Positions 1-6,239 of a stretch of DNA of 13,018 nucleotides are shown one piece after another. The stretch covers positions 1 to 13,018 of the forward strand of contig JACPQH010000051.1 in NCBI GenBank assembly GCA_016190585.1. Direction: 5' to 3'. This DNA is from Chloroflexota bacterium. GTDB taxonomy: Bacteria > Chloroflexota > Dehalococcoidia > Dehalococcoidales > RBG-16-60-22. Numbering within the stretch: the first letter of the stretch is position 1; each line of letters begins with the position of its first letter. The notes under the pieces were generated by a model that was not told where the DNA came from, did no database searches, and was given only the letters and a program-made list of their open reading frames with translations. Both the position numbers and the translations under genes were made by a program.

Positions 1-398
1 ACGGTCCGGTGCACGAAGAGGTGCATATGGGCGACACGCTGCTCGAACCTCACCGGAGCTACTATCGCGTATTACGGCCCCTGCTGCCGCTCGTCAAGGG
101 GCTGGCGCACATCACCGGCGGCGGCCTGCCGGGGAACGTCCCCCGCATCCTCCCGGAAGGACTGGGGGTGCGCTTCGATTCCCGTAGCTGGACCGCGCCG
201 CCCGTCTTCAAGCTGGTACAGGACAGGGGAAAAGTCAACCGGGACGAGATGTTCCGCGTCTTCAACATGGGTATCGGCATGGTCATCATCTGCTCGCCGG
301 ATAACGCCGCAAAAATCGCTGGGACCCTGCCCGAGGCGAAGCCCATCGGCGAGGTCGTCCATATAACAGACCGGACGGACGCCGTTAAAATCGATTAG
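1..398 (+). CDS. purM: Phosphoribosylformylglycinamidine cyclo-ligase (AIR synthetase), 3' part
   Basis: PurM closes the imidazole ring in purine synthesis: FGAM plus ATP gives aminoimidazole ribonucleotide, in the cytoplasm. Only the last 131 or so residues are present; the family is usually about 345 residues, so the N-terminal ATP-binding half lies left of the window. The reading frame is open to base 3, so the GTG at 9 is internal and not a start. Family signatures visible are GDTLLEPHRSYY, then GLAHITGGGLPGNVPRILPEGLG (lower-domain strand and glycine loop), the DEMFRVFNMGIGM segment, and the terminal IGEVV. The frame ends at a TAG at 396-398. It sits 118 nt upstream of purH on the same strand. 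The common purM-purN-purH order is not followed: no purN fits in the gap. Identification is firm. Confidence 0.96.
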   Translation, partial: GPVHEEVHMGDTLLEPHRSYYRVLRPLLPLVKGLAHITGGGLPGNVPRILPEGLGVRFDSRSWTAPPVFKLVQDRGKVNRDEMFRVFNMGIGMVIICSPDNAAKIAGTLPEAKPIGEVVHITDRTDAVKID

Positions 399-428
399 AG
401 AAGCCTCTACCATTGGCCAAAGGAGATT

Positions 429-506
429 GTGAGGGATTATATCAATCCGCTTTGCCAGTGGGGACAGCAACCGAACAGGGTATTAGTTCGGACCCGATTT
501 TCTTAA
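429..506 (+). CDS. Candidate 25-codon leader ORF ending on the purH ribosome-binding site
   Basis: A GTG at 429 follows an AAAGGAG-type ribosome-binding sequence at 419-425 (gap only 3 nt, shorter than ideal). It opens a 25-codon frame reading VRDYINPLCQWGQQPNRVLV and then RTRFS before TAA at 504-506. That TAA is the first part of the TAAGGAG Shine-Dalgarno sequence of purH (504-510), so a ribosome ending here would stand on the purH initiation site. A 6-bp inverted repeat (471-476 with 486-491) lies within the frame. The peptide resembles no family I know. This could be a leader peptide coupling or attenuating purH translation, or a chance short frame. What is seen: ribosome-binding sequence, frame and overlap. 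The role is inference. Confidence 0.25.
   Translation: MRDYINPLCQWGQQPNRVLVRTRFS
471..491 (+). other. Small inverted repeat (hairpin) ahead of purH
   Basis: CCGAAC at 471-476 and GTTCGG at 486-491 form a perfect 6-bp stem around a 9-nt loop. The right arm ends 12 nt before the purH Shine-Dalgarno sequence. No T-tract follows, so it is not an intrinsic terminator. It might modulate access to the ribosome-binding site, but the stem is short enough to be chance. Confidence 0.25.
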
Positions 507-516
507 GGAGCGAACC

Positions 517-2061
517 ATGCGGGCTATAATCAGCGTCCACGACAAATCAAATATCAGCGAGCTGGCCAGGGGACTGGCGGGGCTGGGTATCGAAGTCTAC
601 AGCACCGGGGGTACGAAAAAAGCCCTGGAGACCGCCGGCGTCCCGGTTAAGAGCATCTCGGAGATGACGGGTTTCCCCGAGATACTGGATGGGCGCGTCA
701 AGACCCTGCACCCGTTGGTACACGGCGGCATACTGGCGCGGCGCGGTCTGCCCGACCATATGCGGCAGCTCGCGGCGAATAAAATCGAGACCATCGACCT
801 GGTGGCCGTTAACCTCTACCCCTTCGTCCAGACCGTCACCAGGGAGGGGGGCGTCAGCCTGGAAGACGCCCTGGAGAACATCGATATCGGCGGGCCCACC
901 CTGATACGTGCCGCCGCCAAGAATTTTCCCGACGTTATCGTGCTGGTCGATCCCACGGACTACAAGCTGGTGCTGGAAAAACTGGCCGCCGGCGGCCTCG
1001 ACCTGGCCGAACGCCAGCGGCTCGCCCGGAAGGCCTTCCAGCACGTCGCCGTCTATGATACGGCCATCGCCGAGTACCTGCGGCAGGGCGACAACCGGTT
1101 CCCCGAGGAGATGACCGTGGCCCTCAACCGGCGCTATGGCCTGCGCTACGGCGAGAACCCTCACCAGCAGGCCGCTTTCTACGCCGTGCAGTCGGTGAAC
1201 CGTCAGGACACCGGCGTCACCTGGGCCGAGCAGCTCTGGGGTAAGGAGCTCTCCTTCAACAACATCCTGGACGCCGACGCCGCCTGGAACGTGGCCACCG
1301 ATTTCGCCGCGCCGACCGTGGCGGTCATCAAGCACACCAACCCATGCGGGCTGGCTTCGCATGACAACCTCGCCGAGGCGTACACCCGCGCTCTGAGCGG
1401 CGACCCGGTGGCGGCCTTCGGCGGCATCGTATCGTGCAACCAGCCGGTCGACCGCGCCGCCGCGCTGGAGATAAGCAAGACCTTCTACGAGATATTAATC
1501 GCCCCTGAATACCAGCCCGACGCGCTGGAAGCCTTGAAGAAAAGGAAGGACCTGCGCATCCTGCGGGCCAAGCTCCCGCCTGGCTACGGCGGCGCGCCGG
1601 TACCCTACCTGGACTTCCGCCGGGTCAAGGGCGGCGTGCTGGTGCAGACATCCGACTCGCTGGCGGAAAACGACATCCAGCTCAAGACGGTGACGCGACG
1701 CGCGCCGACCGGCAAGGAGGTTGGCGACCTTCTCTTCGCCTGGCGGGCCGTCAAGCACGTAAAGTCGAACGCCATCGTGCTGGCGAAAGAAAAGACCCTG
1801 ATAGGCATGGGGGCGGGACAGCCGAGCCGCATCGTCAGCACCAGGATCGCCGCGGAGCGGGCGGGCGAGAAGTCCCGGGGCAGCGTCCTGGCCTCGGACG
1901 CCATGTTCCCCTTTCCCGATGTCGTCGAGGCGGCGGTAGCCATGGGGGTCACGGCCATCATCCAGCCGGGGGGCTCCATCCGGGACGAAGACTCCATCAG
2001 CGCCGCCAACGAGCACGACCTAGCGATGGTCTTCACCGGGGTGAGGCACTTCCGGCACTAG
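517..2061 (+). CDS. purH: Bifunctional AICAR transformylase / IMP cyclohydrolase
   Basis: PurH carries out the last two steps of IMP synthesis: formyl transfer from 10-formyl-THF to AICAR, then cyclisation of FAICAR to IMP. The product is 514 residues, the normal length. The N-terminal MGS-fold cyclohydrolase domain (about 1-145) shows STGGTKKALE (29-38), DGRVKTLHP (58-66) and GGPTLIRAAAKN (125-136). The C-terminal transformylase domain shows RYGENPHQQAA (210-220), the catalytic Lys-His pair in IKHTNPCG (K272, H273), AAFGGIVS (299-306), KSNAIVLA, GMGAGQPSR, ASDAMFPFPD, IIQPGGSIRDEDSI and the terminal FTGVRHFRH. ATG 517 is preceded by TAAGGAG at 504-510, 6 nt away, which fixes the start. It follows purM on the same strand. 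No clear terminator is seen after the TAG at 2059-2061. Confidence 0.98.
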   Translation: MRAIISVHDKSNISELARGLAGLGIEVYSTGGTKKALETAGVPVKSISEMTGFPEILDGRVKTLHPLVHGGILARRGLPDHMRQLAANKIETIDLVAVNLYPFVQTVTREGGVSLEDALENIDIGGPTLIRAAAKNFPDVIVLVDPTDYKLVLEKLAAGGLDLAERQRLARKAFQHVAVYDTAIAEYLRQGDNRFPEEMTVALNRRYGLRYGENPHQQAAFYAVQSVNRQDTGVTWAEQLWGKELSFNNILDADAAWNVATDFAAPTVAVIKHTNPCGLASHDNLAEAYTRALSGDPVAAFGGIVSCNQPVDRAAALEISKTFYEILIAPEYQPDALEALKKRKDLRILRAKLPPGYGGAPVPYLDFRRVKGGVLVQTSDSLAENDIQLKTVTRRAPTGKEVGDLLFAWRAVKHVKSNAIVLAKEKTLIGMGAGQPSRIVSTRIAAERAGEKSRGSVLASDAMFPFPDVVEAAVAMGVTAIIQPGGSIRDEDSISAANEHDLAMVFTGVRHFRH

Positions 2062-2247
2062 ACAGCGGTAAAAACGCGCTGGCTCAAGCACCAACATGTT
2101 TGGCAGCAGGGTAGTTAATCTATAGTTCGGATGATGGAGCGGGGCGAATCTGACAGCAACCAAGATCGAGTAATAAGCCGGGTTTGCTTCGTCGCTGGCT
2201 CCGATCGAGTATTTCAACATCCTGTTGGGGGCATTGCCGGCTTTCAG
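2062..2247. other. Convergent intergenic region without a recognisable gene
   Basis: This stretch separates the purH stop from the stop of the convergent glycosyltransferase gene. I see no strong GC-rich hairpin followed by a T-tract on either strand. It holds a 9-nt direct repeat, GATCGAGTA, at 2164-2172 and 2203-2211, flanking a segment that includes TGCTTCGTC, and an imperfect palindrome around ACATGT near 2091-2103. A minus-strand frame (2020-2220) crosses it but overlaps the purH end and looks spurious. The base composition is less GC-rich than the flanking genes. It may be a decayed dispersed repeat, but this is only a suspicion. Confidence 0.3.
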
Positions 2248-3660
2248 CTACTTCGGCGCTGCCAGGTCTACCGCGCGGAAGGCCTTGCGCTTGTTTAGCT
2301 TGAACCAGGGATGGAAGCTGACAATACAGTCGCCGCAGGTATTTTTGTCCATTTTACCTTCGATAAGCATGCTCACCGCCATCAGCCAGTCCGCAACGCG
2401 GTCCGGCATTAGAAAGTGCTCCCTGACATACTGTTTGCCCCTCTCTCCCAGCGCCTGACCGGCTGCCGGGTGGTCCAGGAGGTAGACCAGGGCTTCCGCC
2501 GCCTCTTGCGCCGACCGGTAGAACAGACCGGTATCGCCGTCCCGTATCTGGAAGGGTATAGCGCCCACATCGGCGGCGATAACCGGCTTGCCTTTCCATA
2601 GCGCCTCGGTAATAACGAGACCGAATCCTTCCCGTGTGGAGGGCTGCATGATAACGTCCGCGGCGCGCTGCAAAGCGTTGACCTCTTTCCAGTTCCGGAG
2701 ACGGTCGCCCAGCGGCAGGTTAAGCACGTGAATATCCGGATCATCCCCGGCTTCCTCATGGATGCGGCCCAGGATCCTCTCGCCTTCCGGATCATCGCCG
2801 GCCAGGCCGCCCGCGAGCACGAGCTGGCATTTCCTCTCTTTCCTGGCGATGCGGTACGCCGCCATAGTCCTGTCCAGGCCCTTCCAGGGGTCGAACCGCC
2901 CGACCTGGGCGACAATCGGCACGCGCCGGTCTATCTCATACTTGGCCAGCACCGCGTCGATTTCCACCGGGCTGAGATCGCGGTTCTTTTCCGAAAGCGG
3001 GTCGATAAAAGGCGGGATGATGAACTTGGGGAACGACCACTGGGTAATGATATAGTGCGCCGCCGTGAAGACGGCCGCGTCATAGTGCTCCAGCCAGTCC
3101 CTCATGAACTCCCGCAGACCGGGATTCGCCTCAAATACCTCTTCTTCGATATCGATATGGCAGCGCCAGACCCAGGTCTGCCCCGGCTTTTTCAGGTGGT
3201 GGCTCAGGGCCGCCGGCTGAGGGTCATGGATGAGCACCAGGTCGGTAGCCGGGTCAATCAGGGAGCTATCGGCGTAGGTGTCGATGGTCGTGCAGTAGGT
3301 TTTCACCATGTCCGGCGTGATGTCCATCGCCATGCCCTGGAGGATGTTGTGCAGGTTTTTGGTGCACTCGAAATACTCCTTCGGCCCGGTGATTATCTTC
3401 CAATCGGTCTCCACGCCCAGTGCGTTGACGAAGGGGATGGAGCTGTAAAGCATCTCGGCGACCCCGCCGCCGGTAGCCGTGGCGTTTATCTCGGTTATCT
3501 TGACGCCCTTGAGGCGCTGGCCGATGTCGAGAAGCCTTTCGATTTTTTCCGGACCAACAAGGGTTACGTAGTCTTCCAGGGGAGGCGTCGAAAAAGGCAG
3601 ATAGTTCTTGCGTTTGCTGTACACGGTGCCATCGGGCAGCGGAAACGTACTTCCGAACAT
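2248..3660 (-). CDS. treT: TreT-like trehalose synthase (GT4 glycosyltransferase)
   Basis: This is a retaining GT4 glycosyltransferase most like archaeal/bacterial TreT, which makes trehalose reversibly from an NDP-glucose and glucose in the cytoplasm. Counting from the ATG at 3660 (470 residues), visible features are the N-terminal nucleotide-sugar-enzyme loop GGGVAEML (65-72), HDPQPAAL (145-152), WRCHID (166-171), IDPLSEKN (219-226), VGRFDPWKG (253-261, with phosphate-contacting R255 and K260) and the GT4 EX7E motif in EGFGLVITE (E344, E352). A GTG at 3666 is also in frame, but the AAAGGA ribosome-binding sequence lies 7 nt from the ATG and only 1 nt from the GTG, so the ATG is preferred. 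The family match ends near residue 432; a tail of about 38 residues follows, with a CGDC pair (442-445) and basic residues, which I do not recognise. Substrate choice (trehalose versus another disaccharide) is inferred from motif similarity only. Confidence 0.85.
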   Translation of the reverse strand: MFGSTFPLPDGTVYSKRKNYLPFSTPPLEDYVTLVGPEKIERLLDIGQRLKGVKITEINATATGGGVAEMLYSSIPFVNALGVETDWKIITGPKEYFECTKNLHNILQGMAMDITPDMVKTYCTTIDTYADSSLIDPATDLVLIHDPQPAALSHHLKKPGQTWVWRCHIDIEEEVFEANPGLREFMRDWLEHYDAAVFTAAHYIITQWSFPKFIIPPFIDPLSEKNRDLSPVEIDAVLAKYEIDRRVPIVAQVGRFDPWKGLDRTMAAYRIARKERKCQLVLAGGLAGDDPEGERILGRIHEEAGDDPDIHVLNLPLGDRLRNWKEVNALQRAADVIMQPSTREGFGLVITEALWKGKPVIAADVGAIPFQIRDGDTGLFYRSAQEAAEALVYLLDHPAAGQALGERGKQYVREHFLMPDRVADWLMAVSMLIEGKMDKNTCGDCIVSFHPWFKLNKRKAFRAVDLAAPK

Positions 3661-3689
3661 AGCCACATCCTTTCCCTTAGTTGTTATCT

Positions 3690-3695
3690 ATTATA
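3690..3695 (-). promoter_or_regulatory. Candidate -10 box of the TreT-like gene
   Basis: The minus strand reads TATAAT exactly here, followed about 30 nt later by the preferred ATG (3660), with AAAGGA in the leader. No convincing -35 hexamer lies 16-18 nt upstream (the best reads are ATGCTA or TGCTAT), and there is no extended TGn motif. The predicted leader is about 23 nt. It suggests this gene is transcribed separately from the tilS operon that ends 64 nt upstream of this box. Confidence 0.45.
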
Positions 3696-3758
3696 GTACA
3701 GAGGATGACATATAGCATGCCATCCGGCCGGGCGTAGCGAGGCTGCCCCGGGCGAGGA

Positions 3759-4076
3759 TTAGAACTTAAGGCAGATTACCGGCCGTACCTTCACCGGCAC
3801 GATACCCCACAGCCCCGCCGCCCCCAGCGGGCGTGACGTCTCTATCCTCTGACCCCCAACCTCGCCCCACCCGTGGATGACAGGTATGGTCAGCCAGCGT
3901 CCGAACAAGCGCGCCCGCCCCAGCCCCAGGCAGGCCACCACCTTCGCCTCGATTCCCCGGTCGCGGCAGGCCCGCTTGAGCCTCAGGGACTTTGTCAGGC
4001 AATCATTGGTCAATAGCCGGTAAGGCTTCCGGCGCAGTTTCTCGGCTATCCGGTCAGCTTGCTGGATGTCATTCAT
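3759..4076 (-). CDS. Small transglutaminase-like / papain-fold protein coupled to tilS
   Basis: The product is 105 residues when started at the ATG at 4076. This ATG overlaps the tilS stop by 8 nt (ATGAATGA), a usual sign of translational coupling; no clear Shine-Dalgarno sequence precedes it, in keeping with that. The frame is open further upstream to 4142, but those codons lie wholly inside tilS and read as low-complexity shadow sequence. The protein shows a pattern resembling the transglutaminase-like core of small bacterial proteases and lasso-peptide B2 proteins: Cys in TNDCLTKSLRLKRACRDRGI (C26, then helix and an RxxGI element), then His in IPVIHGWGEV (H68, W70, E72), then an acidic position in RIETSRPL (E79 where Asp is more usual). 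No signal peptide or membrane segment is seen. It closes the operon. Function and substrate are unknown; catalysis is inference from Cys/His placement. Confidence 0.65.
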   Translation of the reverse strand: MNDIQQADRIAEKLRRKPYRLLTNDCLTKSLRLKRACRDRGIEAKVVACLGLGRARLFGRWLTIPVIHGWGEVGGQRIETSRPLGAAGLWGIVPVKVRPVICLKF

Positions 4077-5526
4077 ACCGCCGCCGCAGCTCGATACGCA
4101 ACACCCGCCGCGTCTCCCCGGTAACTCGGTACCGCTCGTCAATGCGCCAGCCGGCGACCCAGATGATATCTTCGCCTTTGGTCAGAATGGGCACCCGGCC
4201 GCGCCACTGGCGAGGGATGCGGTCGTCAATCATAAAACGATTCAGCTTCTTTAACCGGCCCATACCCAGCGGCTGAAAACGGTCGCCGGGCCGCCGGCCC
4301 CGTATCATGAGGCGGCCGCCCGCGATTTCGTGGTCAAGCAGGGCTAGCAGGACGCCGCTTTCCGGGGTGGGTACCAGGGCCATTTCCCGCCGGCACTCCA
4401 GGGAAGTCGGGTCGACAATGCTGGTCTCAACCTGCCACCCCGGCAGCGTCGTGCGGCCCGGCGCCTGCAACGAAAATTCCCCGCTGAGAGGCGGGTACGG
4501 CTCATTTCCCGGCTCGCCCCGGCTGAGCCGGTAATCATCATAACCCACGGAGAAGACCAGGCCTTCCGGCAGGTTCAGCGACCGGCCGGCGGGCTTCACC
4601 AGGGCGTTCAACATGTCCTCGATATGGCGAGACTCGATATCCCGGATAGAGCCCGTCAGCGCCTCGATGGCCTTCCGCAGCAGGTGGCGCTGAAGCGCCG
4701 GCTTTATTCCGCGGAATAGCTCTTTGTCGAGGGCTATCGAGCCGTCCCCGGTCCTAACCACTTCGGCCCATACGCGCGCCGCCTCGCCGTCAAGGAAATC
4801 GTGCTCGTCGGCCGCGAGGCGCGCCGTACGGACGAGTGCCCGCGTGACGCCGGGGTTATAGCTGGCGAGCGAGGGTATAAGCTCTTGCCTGATGCGGTTC
4901 CGGAGCAGGTGGGGCGAGAGGTTGGAGCTGTCCAGGCGCGGCGCGAGGCCGTTCGCGTCACAGTAGGCCGCTGTTTCCGCGTGGCTTACCTCGAGCAGCG
5001 GTCGCACCACTCTGACGGCGTGTCCTCCAGGCCGCCAGACCCTTACCGGCCTCAATCCCCTCAGCCCGGCCGCGCCGCTGCCACGCAGCAGGTGCATCAG
5101 CACCGTCTCCACGTGATCGTCAAGCGTATGGCCGACCGCCACGCTCCCCGTTCCGGCTTCCCGGGCGATTCTTTCCAGGAAAAGGTAACGCACCTCGCGG
5201 GCGGCTTCTTCCAGGGATAGGCGCTGCCGGCCCTGGTATTCGCGGACATCCTGTCTCTCGATGCTGGCAGGCAAGCCGAGCGACCGGGCCAGCCCGGCGA
5301 CGTATTCCGCGTCGGCATCGGCTTCGGCGCCGCGCAGTCCGTGGTTAAGGTGCGCCGCGTGTATGTTTATGTCAAGTCGTCCCCGCAGCCGGTGGAGGAC
5401 ATGGAGCAAACAGACCGAGTCCGGTCCGCCGGAAACCCCCACGACGACCTTCTTTTCCGAAAAGAGCCGCTGAGCTTGAATATAGCTGAACACTCGCTCT
5501 TCAAGCGGCGGCATTGCTTTTGCCAA
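4069..5526 (-). CDS. tilS: tRNA(Ile)-lysidine synthase
   Basis: TilS attaches lysine to C34 of the CAU-anticodon tRNA-Ile, using ATP, so that it reads AUA codons. The product is 485 residues, in the range of the long Bacillus-type form. The N-terminal PP-loop ATPase domain has SGGPDS (32-37), HLNHGLRG (59-66) and GHTLDDHVET (132-141), with DSSNLSPHLLRNRIRQELIP (199-218) closing the catalytic domain. A middle region (about 220-320) and the C-terminal TilS_C domain follow, seen as RGRRPGDRFQPLGM (409-422), LKKLNRFMIDDRIPR (425-439) and IIWVAGWRID (454-463). A TTG at 5526 is taken as start because GGGAGGG lies 8 nt before it; the alternative ATG at 5514 would be 20 nt from it. It lies 32 nt after the DUF2344 gene and overlaps the next gene by 8 nt. 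The hpt-ftsH genes that often follow tilS are absent. Confidence 0.96.
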   Translation of the reverse strand: MAKAMPPLEERVFSYIQAQRLFSEKKVVVGVSGGPDSVCLLHVLHRLRGRLDINIHAAHLNHGLRGAEADADAEYVAGLARSLGLPASIERQDVREYQGRQRLSLEEAAREVRYLFLERIAREAGTGSVAVGHTLDDHVETVLMHLLRGSGAAGLRGLRPVRVWRPGGHAVRVVRPLLEVSHAETAAYCDANGLAPRLDSSNLSPHLLRNRIRQELIPSLASYNPGVTRALVRTARLAADEHDFLDGEAARVWAEVVRTGDGSIALDKELFRGIKPALQRHLLRKAIEALTGSIRDIESRHIEDMLNALVKPAGRSLNLPEGLVFSVGYDDYRLSRGEPGNEPYPPLSGEFSLQAPGRTTLPGWQVETSIVDPTSLECRREMALVPTPESGVLLALLDHEIAGGRLMIRGRRPGDRFQPLGMGRLKKLNRFMIDDRIPRQWRGRVPILTKGEDIIWVAGWRIDERYRVTGETRRVLRIELRRRYE

Positions 5527-5558
5527 GATGACGTCCCTCCCTTTGGCGAGCGGGAAGG

Positions 5559-6230
5559 CTATCCGGCCCCGAGCGCCAGCCGGGTGCGCTTTATCGATAC
5601 CGGATACCCGGCGAAACCCAGCGCGAGGGCGACCTGCTCCGGCCGGCCGGATCCGCGGCTGTCAGAGACCAGGTTCATCCCCAGGCGGCACCGCCCGCTC
5701 TGCCAGTCAGCCAGCCAGAGATCATCAATTAACAGCCGCAGGTCATAGTGCCTCACGCCGGTATCTCTCAGGTGCTGCCAGGGGAGGGTATTTTTCGCCA
5801 GCAGGGCGGTGATGGCTGATTCGACCTCCTGCCGGCTTTGCGTGGTCTCTACCTCGACCTCGTACTCGGCGAACCTTACCTGGGACTGCAGGGAAGGCAG
5901 GGTGAGAGCCACCGGAAGCACCTGGAGTATGTCAAAGCCCTCGGGTAGCTGCGCCCCGACCAGCGAGGTAAAAGCCGTCGGCGTCACCCGCTTACTGAGC
6001 TCAACATCCATCAGCTCCGCCTCGCTCACCACGCCCACTGCCAGGGGCGCGGCCAGCGATAGCCGCGGGTGAGGCGTGAAGCCCTCGGAATAGGCCAGCG
6101 GGATGCCCGCCCGGTTTAAAGCGCGCTGCCAGAGCCGCATTATGTCAAGATGAGAGACATACTTGACGGCAGGGCCCCGGGCGAACCGGACACGCAGACG
6201 CTGGATGACTTTACCTGACACCGGGGGCAT
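5559..6230 (-). CDS. DUF2344 / radical SAM-linked protein (TIGR03936-type)
   Basis: The 223-residue product matches the DUF2344 family, small proteins that are found fused to, or encoded beside, a B12-binding radical SAM protein; their biochemical role is not established. Key segments are RLRVRFARGPAVKYVSHLD (11-29), the SHLDIMRLWQRALNRAGIPL helix (26-45) and YSEGFTPHPRLSLAAPLAVG (47-66), all strongly conserved in the family. The ATG at 6230 has GAGGAG 5 nt upstream; this ribosome-binding sequence overlaps the TGA stop of the preceding hlyC-like gene, only 9 nt away, so translation is likely coupled. The usual radical SAM partner and the rng-rplU-rpmA neighbourhood are not here, so if a partner exists it lies elsewhere. 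Family assignment is firm, function is not. Confidence 0.88.
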   Translation of the reverse strand: MPPVSGKVIQRLRVRFARGPAVKYVSHLDIMRLWQRALNRAGIPLAYSEGFTPHPRLSLAAPLAVGVVSEAELMDVELSKRVTPTAFTSLVGAQLPEGFDILQVLPVALTLPSLQSQVRFAEYEVEVETTQSRQEVESAITALLAKNTLPWQHLRDTGVRHYDLRLLIDDLWLADWQSGRCRLGMNLVSDSRGSGRPEQVALALGFAGYPVSIKRTRLALGAG

Positions 6231-6239
6231 ACTCGCTCC

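Noticed and set aside
547..1362. Long minus-strand frame (271 codons) inside purH
   Set aside because: It lies entirely opposite purH, whose family match is complete. GC-rich coding DNA commonly leaves the antisense strand open, and its translation shows no family motif.
2020..2220. Minus-strand frame (66 codons) across the purH 3' end
   Set aside because: It overlaps the conserved purH C-terminus, has no ribosome-binding sequence, and resembles intergenic translation.
2728..3696. Long plus-strand frame (322 codons) opposite the TreT-like gene
   Set aside because: It is antisense to a gene with full-length GT4 motifs; the translation is rich in Arg, Val, Gly and His with no domain features, and it has no ribosome-binding sequence.
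3725..3756. Possible terminator hairpin after the small transglutaminase-like gene
   Set aside because: CCGGG/CCCGG segments can pair, but the stem is only about 5 bp with a long loop and no T-tract follows on the minus strand.
4077..4142. Longer N-terminus (22 extra codons) for the small transglutaminase-like protein
   Set aside because: These codons lie inside tilS in another frame and read as Gly/Cys-rich sequence; the ATG overlapping the tilS stop is the more natural start.
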